Positions 39,542 through 49,106 of a stretch of 54,477 nt of DNA are shown in pieces. Numbering within the stretch: the first letter of the stretch is position 1; each line of letters begins with the position of its first letter. Source of the DNA: Acidobacteriaceae bacterium UBA1307 (GTDB lineage: Bacteria > Acidobacteriota > Terriglobia > Terriglobales > Acidobacteriaceae); assembly GCA_002307235.1 (NCBI GenBank), contig DBTV01000022.1, positions 74,425-128,901 of the forward strand. Reading direction: 5' to 3'. The notes under the pieces are model-generated. The model saw nothing but the letters and a program-made list of their open reading frames with translations, searched no databases and had not been told where the DNA came from. The translations under genes and the position numbers were made by a program.

Positions 39542-41776
39542 ATGAACAAGTACAAAGGTGTTCGCGAAATCGTGTTTCTGAAAGGCGCTGTTTTGTTTGG
39601 TGCGCGTCGTGTCTTACCTGTGTTGGTCTGGATGATTTGTGCCTTGAGAATCTATGGTGCTGATCGTGTGCAGCCGGTGCCAGTGCCCGCCGAGTTACGT
39701 TCGACGGTCTTCACTGTGACCGTCGACGGCAAGCCCGTCGATGTGGCGCATGCCGCCGACCGGCTGGAGTTTGCGAGCTTTGATGCGACGGGGCCTGTCA
39801 CGGTCGAAGTGACGGCCTCCGATCCAAAATTTTGGGATGCGGGCGTAACGGTGGAGCCGTGGCGGCTTGGCATTCGGCCGGTGCGCAAGGGCGCAACGTT
39901 GCGTTTTACGCTCGATGGTCCGGCGAAGTTGTCGATTGCGCGGCCACGCGATTTTTTGAATCATGCGTCGATGCTGTTTCTGTTTGCGGGAGTGCCGCCG
40001 CAAAAGCCCGCGCGCGCCGCGAAGCTGCGCGTTTTTCCCGCGGGCGTCTATCACCAGAGTCTGAATCCGCAGAATGGCGAAACCTATTATCTTGCGCCGG
40101 GCGCGGTCTTCTACGGCAGCCTGAATCTGTGGAAGGTGCATGACGTGAAGGTGCTCGGGCGCGGGTTGATCGTTTACGACGGTCCGCAGAATCCGAACAC
40201 CGACGAGGGCTGGATGCAGAAGCCCGACTGGCACTGCATCGCCGCAAAGGATTCCGAACGCGTGGAGGTGCATGGGCTGGCCTGCGTGGTGCGTTCGCGC
40301 ACCTGGTCGATCCAGATGAAGGACACCGCGCGCTTTCTCTATGACGATATTCGCGTGATGGGCGGCAATCCGGGGAATGCGAATCAGGACGGCATGGACT
40401 GGCTTGGCGGCGGCGATGCCATCGTGCGCAACTCGTTTCTGCGCGCCTCCGATGACGTCTTCGCCATGCAGGGCGCATGGGACGGCTACAACTATGCCGA
40501 CCTGGTGCGGCCGGGCCACGATGTGCAGAACATTCTCGTAGAAAACAGCCAGCTTTCGACGAGCATCTCGAACATTGTGCGCGCCGGATGGCCGCAGAAG
40601 ATCTATAACTCGCGTAACTTCACGCTGCGCAACTCCGAGGTGCTGCATGCGGGCATTGGCGCCTGCGGGCAGCCCTTTGCGGTGCTCGGCCTGTGGGGCG
40701 CGAACCATGCGCGTGGCTCGCACTCGGGCTACACCTTCGAGAATCTTTTTCTCGACAACTGGTATTCGCTGGTGCAGATTGAGCAGCGGCAGCCGGAGAT
40801 TCGCAACTTTGTTTTTCGCAATATCTGGGCGCTCGATCAGCCGCCGTTGACCGACTCTTCGCTGATCGGCAACGTTGCGGGCATCACCTTTGACAATGTG
40901 AAGTATGGCCAGCACCGGGCGGAGTCGAATGCCGATGTGCCGGTGGTGACCACGGCCGGCGCGCAGTCGCCGAACTATCCGCAAAAGCATGCGGTGACGG
41001 CCTCATTCACGATGAGCCCGACGATTATTGTGCCGGGCCAGCCCATCACCTTCACCGCGCAACCGGTGAGCAAGGCGCAGTACACGTGGCTGTTTGGCGA
41101 TGGCACGCGCGCAACGGGCCGCGTCGTGGAACATCGTTTTCCCGATGCGCTTGGTTCCGATTATGACGCGACGGATGGCGCCGGGCGATTCCGCGTGTTG
41201 TTGCATGTCGAGGTGAAACGGCTGCGCCAGAAGACGGCCGAGGACTGGGCTGCGCAGGGTGTCGTCGTGGTGGGCCACTGGAAGCAGTCGCAGCGCGATC
41301 TGGCCCAGACCGTGCCCGGGCTCATCTGGAAGATCTATCCGGGAACCTGGACGCAGTTGCCCGATCTTGCGAAGGAGTCGGCGGTCTTCAGCGGCGAGGC
41401 AGTGAATCTGCATGCCAACCCCGGAGGTTATACCGGCTACGCGGTTGCCTGGGATGGGTTCCTGAGTGTGCCGGCCGATGGCGGCTACACCTTTCATCTG
41501 ATCGATCGCGACGGCGCGCGGCTGGTGATTGACGGCGTGGAGGTGGCCAAGACCGGACCGCCCTTTGCGCAGGTTTGCGGCGCGCCGGGCAATGCCTTGC
41601 GCTACGAGCGTGGGGAGCTTGGCCTGCGTGCGGGCAAGCACACGATTCATGTGGAGGGCTTGCATACGCGCAGCGAGAATATGCCGCGCATTCTGTGGGA
41701 AGGGCCGTCGTTGCCGTTGACCGATGTGCCGCCCGCCGCCTACTCGCACACCCGGCAGGATGTGTTGCGGCGATAA
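39542..41776 (+). CDS. Secreted right-handed beta-helix (GH28-like) protein with PKD and PA14 domains
   Basis: 744 residues. Membrane anchor or signal at about 9-40. A beta-helix domain (about 160-480) keeps the polygalacturonase-type active-site pattern as NQDGMD (Asp283) and SDDVFAM (Asp304, Asp305). A PKD-like domain (about 484-565: PTIIVPGQPITFTAQPV, WLFGDGT) and a PA14-like domain (about 590-740: WDGFLSVPADGGYTFHLIDRDGARLVIDGVEV) follow and probably bind carbohydrate. The catalytic pattern supports polysaccharide hydrolysis, with pectin-like or glucan substrates possible. The ATG at 39542 is used; a TAGAGT lies 10 nt upstream. Divergent from the M2 gene. Confidence 0.82.
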   Translation: MNKYKGVREIVFLKGAVLFGARRVLPVLVWMICALRIYGADRVQPVPVPAELRSTVFTVTVDGKPVDVAHAADRLEFASFDATGPVTVEVTASDPKFWDAGVTVEPWRLGIRPVRKGATLRFTLDGPAKLSIARPRDFLNHASMLFLFAGVPPQKPARAAKLRVFPAGVYHQSLNPQNGETYYLAPGAVFYGSLNLWKVHDVKVLGRGLIVYDGPQNPNTDEGWMQKPDWHCIAAKDSERVEVHGLACVVRSRTWSIQMKDTARFLYDDIRVMGGNPGNANQDGMDWLGGGDAIVRNSFLRASDDVFAMQGAWDGYNYADLVRPGHDVQNILVENSQLSTSISNIVRAGWPQKIYNSRNFTLRNSEVLHAGIGACGQPFAVLGLWGANHARGSHSGYTFENLFLDNWYSLVQIEQRQPEIRNFVFRNIWALDQPPLTDSSLIGNVAGITFDNVKYGQHRAESNADVPVVTTAGAQSPNYPQKHAVTASFTMSPTIIVPGQPITFTAQPVSKAQYTWLFGDGTRATGRVVEHRFPDALGSDYDATDGAGRFRVLLHVEVKRLRQKTAEDWAAQGVVVVGHWKQSQRDLAQTVPGLIWKIYPGTWTQLPDLAKESAVFSGEAVNLHANPGGYTGYAVAWDGFLSVPADGGYTFHLIDRDGARLVIDGVEVAKTGPPFAQVCGAPGNALRYERGELGLRAGKHTIHVEGLHTRSENMPRILWEGPSLPLTDVPPAAYSHTRQDVLRR

Positions 41777-41777
41777 A

Positions 41778-42236
41778 TTATTGTTGCGGAGCCGTTGCTG
41801 CGGGCGTTGCGTTTGCATCGGCGTCGCCTTCTTCGGCGGCGCGTTCTGCCGCAGCCTCGGCGGCGGCTTCGCGTGCTTTCTGCTGCACGTAGAGATCGCT
41901 GATGCGCTTGCCGAGCTTGGCGATGGCGTCCTGGTCATGCGATACGATCTCGCCACCGGCAGGATTGCTCTGGACCTTGTCGATCCGCTGCTTGTGCGCG
42001 TCGATCAGGATCTGCAGCTTGGAGGGCGAATCCCAGTAGAGCTTCTCGATGCTGGCCTCGCGTTGCATGGAGGCGACCAGTTGCGTGTGCAGCGCCGTGC
42101 GGCCCTGCTCCACCGCGCTGGGCGTGTGCACAATCGGCCTGGTGTTGGCGTACCAGACGCTGTAGGCCACGACGATCCACGCGGTGATGCCCAGCATCGC
42201 GGCGGCGGCGGCAAAAGCAAAAAAGTATTTCTTCAT
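41778..42236 (-). CDS. Hypothetical anchored protein
   Basis: 152 residues. One N-terminal membrane segment (about 4-27), then a helical domain (about 40-115) with IEKLYWDSPSKLQILIDAHKQRIDKVQ, and an Ala/Glu-rich coiled tail. Not recognised. It lies about 100 nt after the RND outer-membrane gene on the same strand, so it could be part of that transcript. A TATAGG hexamer 8 nt before its ATG could be its own promoter. Its stop is 1 nt from the end of the convergent beta-helix gene. Confidence 0.6.
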   Translation of the reverse strand: MKKYFFAFAAAAAMLGITAWIVVAYSVWYANTRPIVHTPSAVEQGRTALHTQLVASMQREASIEKLYWDSPSKLQILIDAHKQRIDKVQSNPAGGEIVSHDQDAIAKLGKRISDLYVQQKAREAAAEAAAERAAEEGDADANATPAATAPQQ

Positions 42237-42336
42237 CGAGCTGTCCTATAGCCCAGTGTAATGCTTCGGGCGGCGCAACAACGCTCGGCGGGCGAGGCCG
42301 AAGCCCCGCCCGCCGCATTTTTGGTGCTGAGGTGGG

Positions 42337-43797
42337 TTATTTCGGCAACTGGGTCGTGTCCCATCCGCCGCCAAGGGCGCGAATGAGGCTGACGCTGGCC
42401 AGAAACTGCCGCGTCTTCAGGTCGATTTCGGTCTTCTGGTTGGTGAGCAGCGTGGATTCGGCGGTGAGCACCTCAAGGTAGCTGGTGACGCCGCCGCGAT
42501 AGCGCTCATTCGACAGATCGAGTGAGTGCTGGGCCGAAACTACCGCGCCATGTTCGACGCCCGATTCCTGCTCAAGCACGCGCAGCGCTGCGAGCTGGTC
42601 CTCGACATCGTTGAAGGCTGCGAGTACCGTCTCGCGATAGCTGGCCGCTTGCGCCTCGTACAGATGGCGCGCCTCGTCGGTGAGGGCGTGGCGCTTGCCT
42701 GCGTCGAAGAGCGTTTCCGTCGCGCTGGCGCCAAGGGTCCACAGTGCGCTGGGGCCGGTCAGCCAGGTGCCGCTGTGCGTGCTCTCGAAGCCGCCCAGGG
42801 CGCTCAGGCCAATGTTCGGATAGTAGGCGCTGATGGCGATGCCGATCTCGGCGTTGGCCGAGGCGGTACGGCGTTCGGCGGCGGCAATGTCCGGCCGGCG
42901 CTCGAGAATCTGCGAGGGCACGCCGAGCGGAATCCTGGGCAGTGCACCATCGAGCGGCGCTGCGGGAAGCGAAAATCCGGCCGCGTTCTGCCCGGTCAGT
43001 GTGGCAATGGCGTGCTCGGCCTGCGCGCGGGCTTTGTCGAGGTCGATCCGTTGCGCGCGCACGGTTTCAAGCTGCGTCCGGGCCTGGGCCACATCGACCT
43101 CGGTGGCAACGCCGCCAGCCTGTCGCTCTTCGGTCAGCTTCAGTTGCTCGGTGAGGTTGTCGACGGTGCTCTTCAGCAGGCGAATTTCCGCGTCGGTGCC
43201 GCGCAGGGTAAAGTAGTCGCTGGCCAGCTCCGCATGCAGGCTCAGATCGACCGTCGCCAGATCGGCCGCGCTGGCCTGCGCCGAGGCGTGCGAGGCTTCC
43301 ACGTTGCGGCGGATGCGGCCCCAGAAGTCAGGCTCCCAGCTTGCTTCGCCACTCAGGGAGAATGCGTTGTAGTGCGTGGTGCTGCCGGCCGACGGGCGGT
43401 TTCTCGAGAGCCTGTCGCGCTCGATGGACGGGCCCGCGCTGATGGTCGGGAACAGACCCGAGCGGGCCGAGGCCACCAGGGCATGCGCGGCCAGATAAGT
43501 TTCCGTGGCCTGCCGCAGAGTGTGGTTATCGATGGCGATGCGCTCTTCAAGCGCGTTCAGTTGCGGGTCCTGGTAGAGCTCCCACCACTTGCCGCGCAGC
43601 ATTCCGTCGGAGGGCGAAGCCGGTGTCCAACTGCCGTTGGCCGGATTCGGCGGCGCGACCGTCGCGGCTCCGGTCTCCTTGTAGGCATCGGGCGCATGAT
43701 AGCCGGGCCGCGTGTAGTCTGGCCCGACCGGCTTGCAGCCGGAGAGTGCGAGAACGCAGGCCAGTGCAGCCGCGCTGAGATGCAGGGGCGTGCGCAT
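42337..43797 (-). CDS. RND efflux outer-membrane lipoprotein (OprM/NodT-type)
   Basis: 486 residues. Lipobox LALSGC with Cys21 as the modified residue, followed by KPVGPDYTRP, which is typical of this family. Two repeats of long alpha-helical hairpins form the periplasmic tunnel and short strands form the outer-membrane pore. It starts 2 nt after the adaptor gene stop. Third component of the efflux system encoded in the order permease, adaptor, channel. Substrate unknown. Confidence 0.94.
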   Translation of the reverse strand: MRTPLHLSAAALACVLALSGCKPVGPDYTRPGYHAPDAYKETGAATVAPPNPANGSWTPASPSDGMLRGKWWELYQDPQLNALEERIAIDNHTLRQATETYLAAHALVASARSGLFPTISAGPSIERDRLSRNRPSAGSTTHYNAFSLSGEASWEPDFWGRIRRNVEASHASAQASAADLATVDLSLHAELASDYFTLRGTDAEIRLLKSTVDNLTEQLKLTEERQAGGVATEVDVAQARTQLETVRAQRIDLDKARAQAEHAIATLTGQNAAGFSLPAAPLDGALPRIPLGVPSQILERRPDIAAAERRTASANAEIGIAISAYYPNIGLSALGGFESTHSGTWLTGPSALWTLGASATETLFDAGKRHALTDEARHLYEAQAASYRETVLAAFNDVEDQLAALRVLEQESGVEHGAVVSAQHSLDLSNERYRGGVTSYLEVLTAESTLLTNQKTEIDLKTRQFLASVSLIRALGGGWDTTQLPK

Positions 43798-43799
43798 GG

Positions 43800-44993
43800 C
43801 TATTTGCCTCCTGCGACGATGGTGACGGCCTGACCTTCGACCAGTGAGTCGGGCGGATCCTGAATGACGCGATCGCTTGCCGAGAGGCCGCTGACGATCT
43901 GCACCTGCGCGCCGTCGTCCTCGCCGATGACCACATGCGCCAGATGCGCCGTGCCGTTGGCCGCGACCGTGCCCACGCTCAGTCCGTCTTTGCGGAAGAT
44001 GAGTGCCGCCGAGGGGACGACCAGCGCTGAGGCGGCATTGGCCAGCTTGAAGTGTGCCTGCGCCAGCGAGCCGGGCAGCAGTTCGCCGGACTTGTTCTCA
44101 AGGTCAAGCTCGATCAGCAATGTGCGGCTGGTCGGGTCAAGGGCGTTGGCGGTGCGCACCAGGGTTGCCTGATAGGTTTTGCCCACATGCTCCGGGAAGC
44201 TGAGGTCGACCTTCATGCCGTGCTGCGCCTGTGCCGCATACGACTGCGGAAGATTCACATACACGCGCAGGGTTTGAATCGCCTGCAGATGAAAGAGCTC
44301 CTTGCCGGTGCCCTGATCGATCAACTGGCCGGTATCAATGGTGCGCGCGGTGATGATGCCGTCAAAGGGCGCGTAGATCTTCTCGAAGGACTGCAACTGG
44401 CGCAGCCGGTTTACGTTGGCCTGCGCCGAGCGGACCGCGGCCGAGGTGGCCGTTGCCTGATTGGCGAAGGTGTCGGTATCTTGCTTCGAGACCGCGTTTG
44501 ATTTGATGAGGTTCGAGTAGCGCTGCGCCTGAATCCGCGCGTTGTTGGCGGTGGCCTGCGCCGTGGCCAGATCGGCCTCGGCCTGCGCCCGTTGCTGGTC
44601 AACCTCGGGCGAGGCGATGGTTGCCAGCAGCGCGCCCTTCTTCACGTGAGCACCGATGTCGTAGTACCAGTGCGTCAGGTAGCCCGAGGTGCGGGCGTAG
44701 ATGGGTGCGTCGCTGTATGCGGTCACGTTGCCGGGCAGCACAAGGCTGCTTGTCGGCGGGCCCAGCTTGGGCGTGGCCACCGAGACGGTCGGTGCGGCCA
44801 GCGCGTGCGTGCGCTCGGCCAGCACCGTGTGTTCGTGCCGTTGGCGCGCGATGCCCAGGCCGACCAGCACCAGAGCGATGCCAAAGACAACGCCTGCGCC
44901 CATGGCGACGGCGCGTGGCGAAAGTGAAGATGCGGCGGGGGTCTGCGCGGTGCCCTCGTTGGTGTGCGGATGTTGCTCGGGTGTTTGGCTCAT
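43800..44993 (-). CDS. RND efflux periplasmic adaptor (membrane fusion protein)
   Basis: 397 residues. N-terminal membrane anchor at about 28-49 (VAMGAGVVFGIALVLVGLGIA). A lipoyl-like half motif (YARTSGYLTHWYYDIGAHVKKGALLATIASPEVDQQ), a helical hairpin (about 130-200), the second lipoyl half (FEKIYAPFDGIITARTIDTGQLID) and beta-barrel and membrane-proximal domains follow. It links the permease to the outer-membrane channel. The start is 6 nt after the permease stop and the end 2 nt before the channel gene, so this is one operon. Confidence 0.94.
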   Translation of the reverse strand: MSQTPEQHPHTNEGTAQTPAASSLSPRAVAMGAGVVFGIALVLVGLGIARQRHEHTVLAERTHALAAPTVSVATPKLGPPTSSLVLPGNVTAYSDAPIYARTSGYLTHWYYDIGAHVKKGALLATIASPEVDQQRAQAEADLATAQATANNARIQAQRYSNLIKSNAVSKQDTDTFANQATATSAAVRSAQANVNRLRQLQSFEKIYAPFDGIITARTIDTGQLIDQGTGKELFHLQAIQTLRVYVNLPQSYAAQAQHGMKVDLSFPEHVGKTYQATLVRTANALDPTSRTLLIELDLENKSGELLPGSLAQAHFKLANAASALVVPSAALIFRKDGLSVGTVAANGTAHLAHVVIGEDDGAQVQIVSGLSASDRVIQDPPDSLVEGQAVTIVAGGK

Positions 44994-44999
44994 CGCGGG

Positions 45000-47900
45000 T
45001 TACTCCGAAATCGCGTCGAATTCATCGACGGTGACAGCCGCGGCAGCCGTGCGCGCACTGTGGCGGCGGCGCTCGATACGGCCGTGGATCAGGCTGAAGA
45101 ATGCGGGGACAAAGAAGAGCGTGGCGATGGTGGCCATCAGCAAACCGCCAATGACGGCGCGGCCGAGCGGCGCATTTTGCTCGCCGCCGTCGCCCAGGCC
45201 GAGGGCCATCGGCACCATGCCGATGATCATGGCCAGCGCGGTCATCAGCACCGGGCGCAGACGCGTGGTGCCGGCCTCAATGGCGGCGCGGCGCGCATCG
45301 CCGACCAGCTCTTCCAGCCGTTCACGCGCGAAGCTGACCACCAGAATCGAGTTGGCCGTGGCCACGCCCATGCACATGATCGCGCCGGTCAACGCCGGTA
45401 CGCTCAGGCGCGTGCGCGTCACAAACAGGAACCAGACGATGCCTGCCAGAGCCGCAGGCAGCGCCGAGATGATCAGGAACGGATCGAGCCAGCTCTGGAA
45501 GTTGACCACGATCAGCAGGTAGACCAGCAGAATCGAAACGAGCAGGCCGATAAGCAGCCCCTTGTAGGAGGCGGCCATCGTCTCGCTCTGCCCGCGCAGG
45601 GTGAAGTGCGAGCCGCGCGGCAGCTCTTTTTCATGCGCCTTGACGATTTTTTCGAGCGCGCGCGTGGTCGAGCCCAGGTCGGTGCCATCCACGTTGGCGT
45701 AGATGTCGATCAACGGCTGAATGTCGTAGTGGCTGATCGTGCCGGTTTCGGCACTCGGCGAGATCGTCGACAGGTTGCCGAGAATCTGTGCGGCCTGCGG
45801 TGCGCCCGGTGCGCCGGTTTGCGCCGCGCCCGCGATGCTGGCCGTAGGCGCAACGGTGCCGGAGCCGGAGATGGGCATGGCCGAAAGCGCGGCGATCGAA
45901 CTGAGCGAAGGCTGCGGAGCCTGGGTCGCAATGTTGTAGCTGACGCCGTTTTTCGGGTCCACGTAGAAGGTCGGGTTGGTCTGGAAGCTGCCGCTCAGGG
46001 CCACCAGCATGCTCTGCGCAACGTCTTTCTGTGTCAGGCCGACAGCTCCGGCGCGGGTGCGGTCGACATCCACATGCAGCAATGGCTGGTTGTAGGGCTG
46101 CTGAATATGCGCGTCAACAATGCCCGGCACGTTGCTGATTTCTGGCAGCATGTGCGTGGCCAACGCGTGGTTCTCCTCGCCACGCGGTCCGACGATCTCC
46201 AGATCGAGCGGCGCCGACAGGCCGAAGTTCAAAATCTGCGTGACCATGTCGACCGGCAGCGTGTAGAAGGTGACGCCCGGATACTGCTCTGCCAGCGTGC
46301 GCCGCAACTGGCGCAGGTAGTCATCGGTCGGATGATGGTGCTCGCTGAGCTGCACCTGTATGTCGGCGTCGGAGGAACCCACCGGCGAAGAGTTCGAGTA
46401 GGAGATGTTGATGCCCGAGGTCGGCAGTCCGATGTTGTCGACGATGTCGCCCAACTCTTCGGGAGGAATCGTCTGTCGGATCGTTGCTTCCACGCGGTCG
46501 CAGAGCGCGGCCGTTTCTTCGATGCGCATGCCGGTATGTGCGCGCAGATGCAGCTTGAACTGTCCGGCGTCAACCGAGGGGAAGAAGTCCTGCCCAAGCC
46601 AGGGCGTCAGCCCCGCCACGGAGACGACGGCGAAGAGCAGAAACGCCCACAGAAACACGCCCGCATGATCAACGCACAGGGTCAGCAGACTCTGGTATCC
46701 CTGTCGGAAGCGATCAAAGCCGGCATTGAAGATCCGCAGAAACGCATGGAAGGGATTGCGGCTCGTGGCCAGTTGCGCGGCCTCTTCCTCGGAGTGTTCC
46801 TTCAGAAGATATTTGGCCATCGTCGGCACTAGCGTGCGCGAGAGCAGATAGCTGGCCAGCATGGCGAAGACCACCGCCTCGGCCATGGGGACGAACAGGT
46901 AGCGCGCCACGCCGCTTAAAAAGAACATGGGCACGAAGACGATGCAGATTGAAAGCGTCGAGACCAGCGCCGGAATGGCGATCTGCGCCGAGCCGTCCAG
47001 AATCGACTGCTCGAGTTCATGCCCGGTTTCGAGATAGCGGTTCATGTTCTCGATGGCCACCGTTGCGTCGTCGACCAGAATGCCGACCGCCAGCGCCAGG
47101 CCGCCCAGCGTCATTACGTTGATGGTCTGGCCCAGCATTGACAGCACGATGATCGAACAGAGAATCGAGAGCGGAATCGAGACGGCGATGATGATCGTCG
47201 AGCGCCAACTGCCCAGAAAGACCAGAATCATGATCGCCGTCAGGCAGGCGGCGATGACCGCCTCGCGTACCACGCCGTTGATGGAGCCGCGCACGAACAC
47301 GGACTGGTCATTGAGCGGGCTGATGCGCAACGCCGGCGGCAACTGGCCCTTGATCAGACCGAGTTTGGCGCGGATGCCGGCGATGATGTCCAGCGTCGAT
47401 GCCTGACCGGTCTTCATGATGCTGAGCAGAATGGCGCGGCGGCCGTTGACGCGCACAATGTTGGTCTGCGGCGCGTTGCCATCGCGCACATGCGCCACGT
47501 CGTGAATGTAGACCATCGCGCCGTTGACCTGCTTGATCGGCAGATTGTTCAGATCGCTGATCTGGCTCGGCGTCGAGTTGGTTTCGACGTTGTATTCGAA
47601 GCGGTCGACCTTCATGGTGCCGGCCGGTGCAATCACGTTTTGCGCGGCCACGGCATTGACCACATCGCTCGGAGAAAGCCCGTGCGCCTGCAATGCGTGC
47701 AGATCAATGTCCACCTGGATCTGGCGTGGCTTGCCGCCAAAGGGGCTGCCCGACTGCGCGCCTTCGATCGTGGCCAGTTGCACGCGGATCGTATTGGTGG
47801 CGATATCGTTCAGTTGCTGCTCGTTCATGCCCTGGCCCGAGATGCCCAACTGCAGCACCGGCACGCTCGAGGCGTTGAACTGCAGAATCAGCGGCGGGGT

Positions 47901-48272
47901 GATGCCCGAGGGCATCTGCTTGATCTGCGTCTGGCAGATGGCGGAAACCTGCGCCACCGCCGAGGCAATGTTGACATGCGGCTGGAAGAAGATCTTGATC
48001 ACCGCGACGCCGTTGAGAGACTGCGACTCGATATGCTCGATGTCGTTGACCGTCGTGGTCATGCCACGTTCGTTTACGGTCACGACGCGTTGTGACATCT
48101 GTTCCGGTGACAGTCCCGTATAGGTCCAGATCACGCTGACGACAGGAATATCAATGCTGGGAAAGATATCCGTCGGCATCGACACGATGCTGAATACGCC
48201 AAGAAGCAAAATTAAAAACGCGCCAACCACGAACGTGTAAGGACGTCGCAGGGCGAGTCGAACAATCCACAT
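45000..48272 (-). CDS. RND-family inner-membrane efflux permease (AcrB-like)
   Basis: 1090 residues, twelve membrane segments and two large periplasmic loops. TM4 keeps the proton-relay pair Asp401/Asp402 (GILVDDATV). In TM10 the Lys of AcrB (K940) is replaced by Ala973 (VATANSILVV), so coupling must be arranged differently. A low-complexity Ala/Gly/Ser/Pro insertion (about 785-830) lies in the second periplasmic part. Multidrug-type rather than heavy-metal, judged from FFPSVDAGQFKLHLRAHTG and overall pattern; this is uncertain. First gene of the operon permease-adaptor-channel. Confidence 0.93.
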   Translation of the reverse strand: MWIVRLALRRPYTFVVGAFLILLLGVFSIVSMPTDIFPSIDIPVVSVIWTYTGLSPEQMSQRVVTVNERGMTTTVNDIEHIESQSLNGVAVIKIFFQPHVNIASAVAQVSAICQTQIKQMPSGITPPLILQFNASSVPVLQLGISGQGMNEQQLNDIATNTIRVQLATIEGAQSGSPFGGKPRQIQVDIDLHALQAHGLSPSDVVNAVAAQNVIAPAGTMKVDRFEYNVETNSTPSQISDLNNLPIKQVNGAMVYIHDVAHVRDGNAPQTNIVRVNGRRAILLSIMKTGQASTLDIIAGIRAKLGLIKGQLPPALRISPLNDQSVFVRGSINGVVREAVIAACLTAIMILVFLGSWRSTIIIAVSIPLSILCSIIVLSMLGQTINVMTLGGLALAVGILVDDATVAIENMNRYLETGHELEQSILDGSAQIAIPALVSTLSICIVFVPMFFLSGVARYLFVPMAEAVVFAMLASYLLSRTLVPTMAKYLLKEHSEEEAAQLATSRNPFHAFLRIFNAGFDRFRQGYQSLLTLCVDHAGVFLWAFLLFAVVSVAGLTPWLGQDFFPSVDAGQFKLHLRAHTGMRIEETAALCDRVEATIRQTIPPEELGDIVDNIGLPTSGINISYSNSSPVGSSDADIQVQLSEHHHPTDDYLRQLRRTLAEQYPGVTFYTLPVDMVTQILNFGLSAPLDLEIVGPRGEENHALATHMLPEISNVPGIVDAHIQQPYNQPLLHVDVDRTRAGAVGLTQKDVAQSMLVALSGSFQTNPTFYVDPKNGVSYNIATQAPQPSLSSIAALSAMPISGSGTVAPTASIAGAAQTGAPGAPQAAQILGNLSTISPSAETGTISHYDIQPLIDIYANVDGTDLGSTTRALEKIVKAHEKELPRGSHFTLRGQSETMAASYKGLLIGLLVSILLVYLLIVVNFQSWLDPFLIISALPAALAGIVWFLFVTRTRLSVPALTGAIMCMGVATANSILVVSFARERLEELVGDARRAAIEAGTTRLRPVLMTALAMIIGMVPMALGLGDGGEQNAPLGRAVIGGLLMATIATLFFVPAFFSLIHGRIERRRHSARTAAAAVTVDEFDAISE

Positions 48273-48617
48273 AGGGCAAATACCTGTTTGAAACCGGTGC
48301 AGAACCGGTTTTCTCGGCGGGGCTGCTCATCCTCGCCGAGGCAAGAACGGCTACCGGGTTTGTCAGCCGGTGAAAAGACAATGTCCAAAGATAGAAAAAC
48401 GGGCAAGTGGTGCGCTTTTTCTGCGCAAAAACGCTCTCTTTTCCCGCTCCTGTCATGGTAGACGAAAAACGGACAGCGAAAGTCCCAATTCCCAGTGGGA
48501 CCGTGAATAAGTAGACACAGAATGGAGCAAAAAGTTCTCTGTTCTGGAGAATAGCGGCTCACATTGCGAATTTGTTTGAGCGCGGGATAAAAAATCTTGC
48601 GGTTAGGGTGTATCGCC
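48273..48617. other. 345-bp upstream region of the RND operon
   Basis: No gene. Near the operon start are two inverted repeats: AAACCGG/CCGGTTT (48291-48297, 48305-48311) and CTCGGCG/CGCCGAG (48313-48319, 48334-48340). Further up, GTCCCA/TGGGAC lies at about 48483-48502. These could be leader hairpins or operator sites; no regulator gene is adjacent. AT-richer around 48370-48440 and 48520-48600. Confidence 0.5.
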
Positions 48618-49106
48618 CTAGAGCAGAGCCTCGATCCGCGAGGCCAGGGCGGCGGGTTTGGTTCCGGAACTGGCCCGATGCACCACGTGGCCTTCACGGT
48701 CGACGAGAAACTTTGTAAAGTTCCACAAAATTCTGCCGCCGGTCAGCGGGCCGAGCAGTCCCGGTCTTTTCTGCTTCAGAAAGCGGTACAGTGGGTGCGC
48801 CGCGGGGCCATTGACCTCGATTTTGGAAAAAATCGGAAAGCTGACGCCAAAATTTTTGGTGCAAAACTGGCCGATTTCTTCGGCTGAACCGGGTTCCTGG
48901 CCGCCAAACTGGTTGCAGGGGAAGCCCAGAATCGCGAATCCACGCTCGCGGTAGGTGCGGAAGAGCGCCTCCAGACCGGCGTATTGCGGCGTAAAACCGC
49001 AGTGGCTGGCGGTGTTGACGATCAGCAGGACCTGGCCGCGATAGTCCCTCAGGGACTGCGTGTGGCCGTCGAGCCGTGGGGCAGAAAAATCATAAATCGA
49101 TGCCAT
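48618..49106 (-). CDS. Glutathione peroxidase family protein (cysteine type)
   Basis: 162 residues. Thiol peroxidase with Cys36 (NTASHCGFTPQY) where animal enzymes have selenocysteine; the other active-site residues Gln70 (NQFGGQEP) and the Trp-Asn of ILWNFTKFL are in place. Cys84 in GQFCTKNFGV sits where thioredoxin-dependent members carry their resolving cysteine, so thioredoxin is the likelier reductant. No signal peptide; cytoplasmic. The ATG at 49106 is the family start although the frame is open much further upstream. Divergent from bamA. Confidence 0.93.
   Translation of the reverse strand: MASIYDFSAPRLDGHTQSLRDYRGQVLLIVNTASHCGFTPQYAGLEALFRTYRERGFAILGFPCNQFGGQEPGSAEEIGQFCTKNFGVSFPIFSKIEVNGPAAHPLYRFLKQKRPGLLGPLTGGRILWNFTKFLVDREGHVVHRASSGTKPAALASRIEALL

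Noticed and set aside
44964..46832. 622-codon plus-strand frame opposite the RND permease
   Set aside because: Antisense of an intact permease; Arg/Gly/Gln-rich product with no fold.
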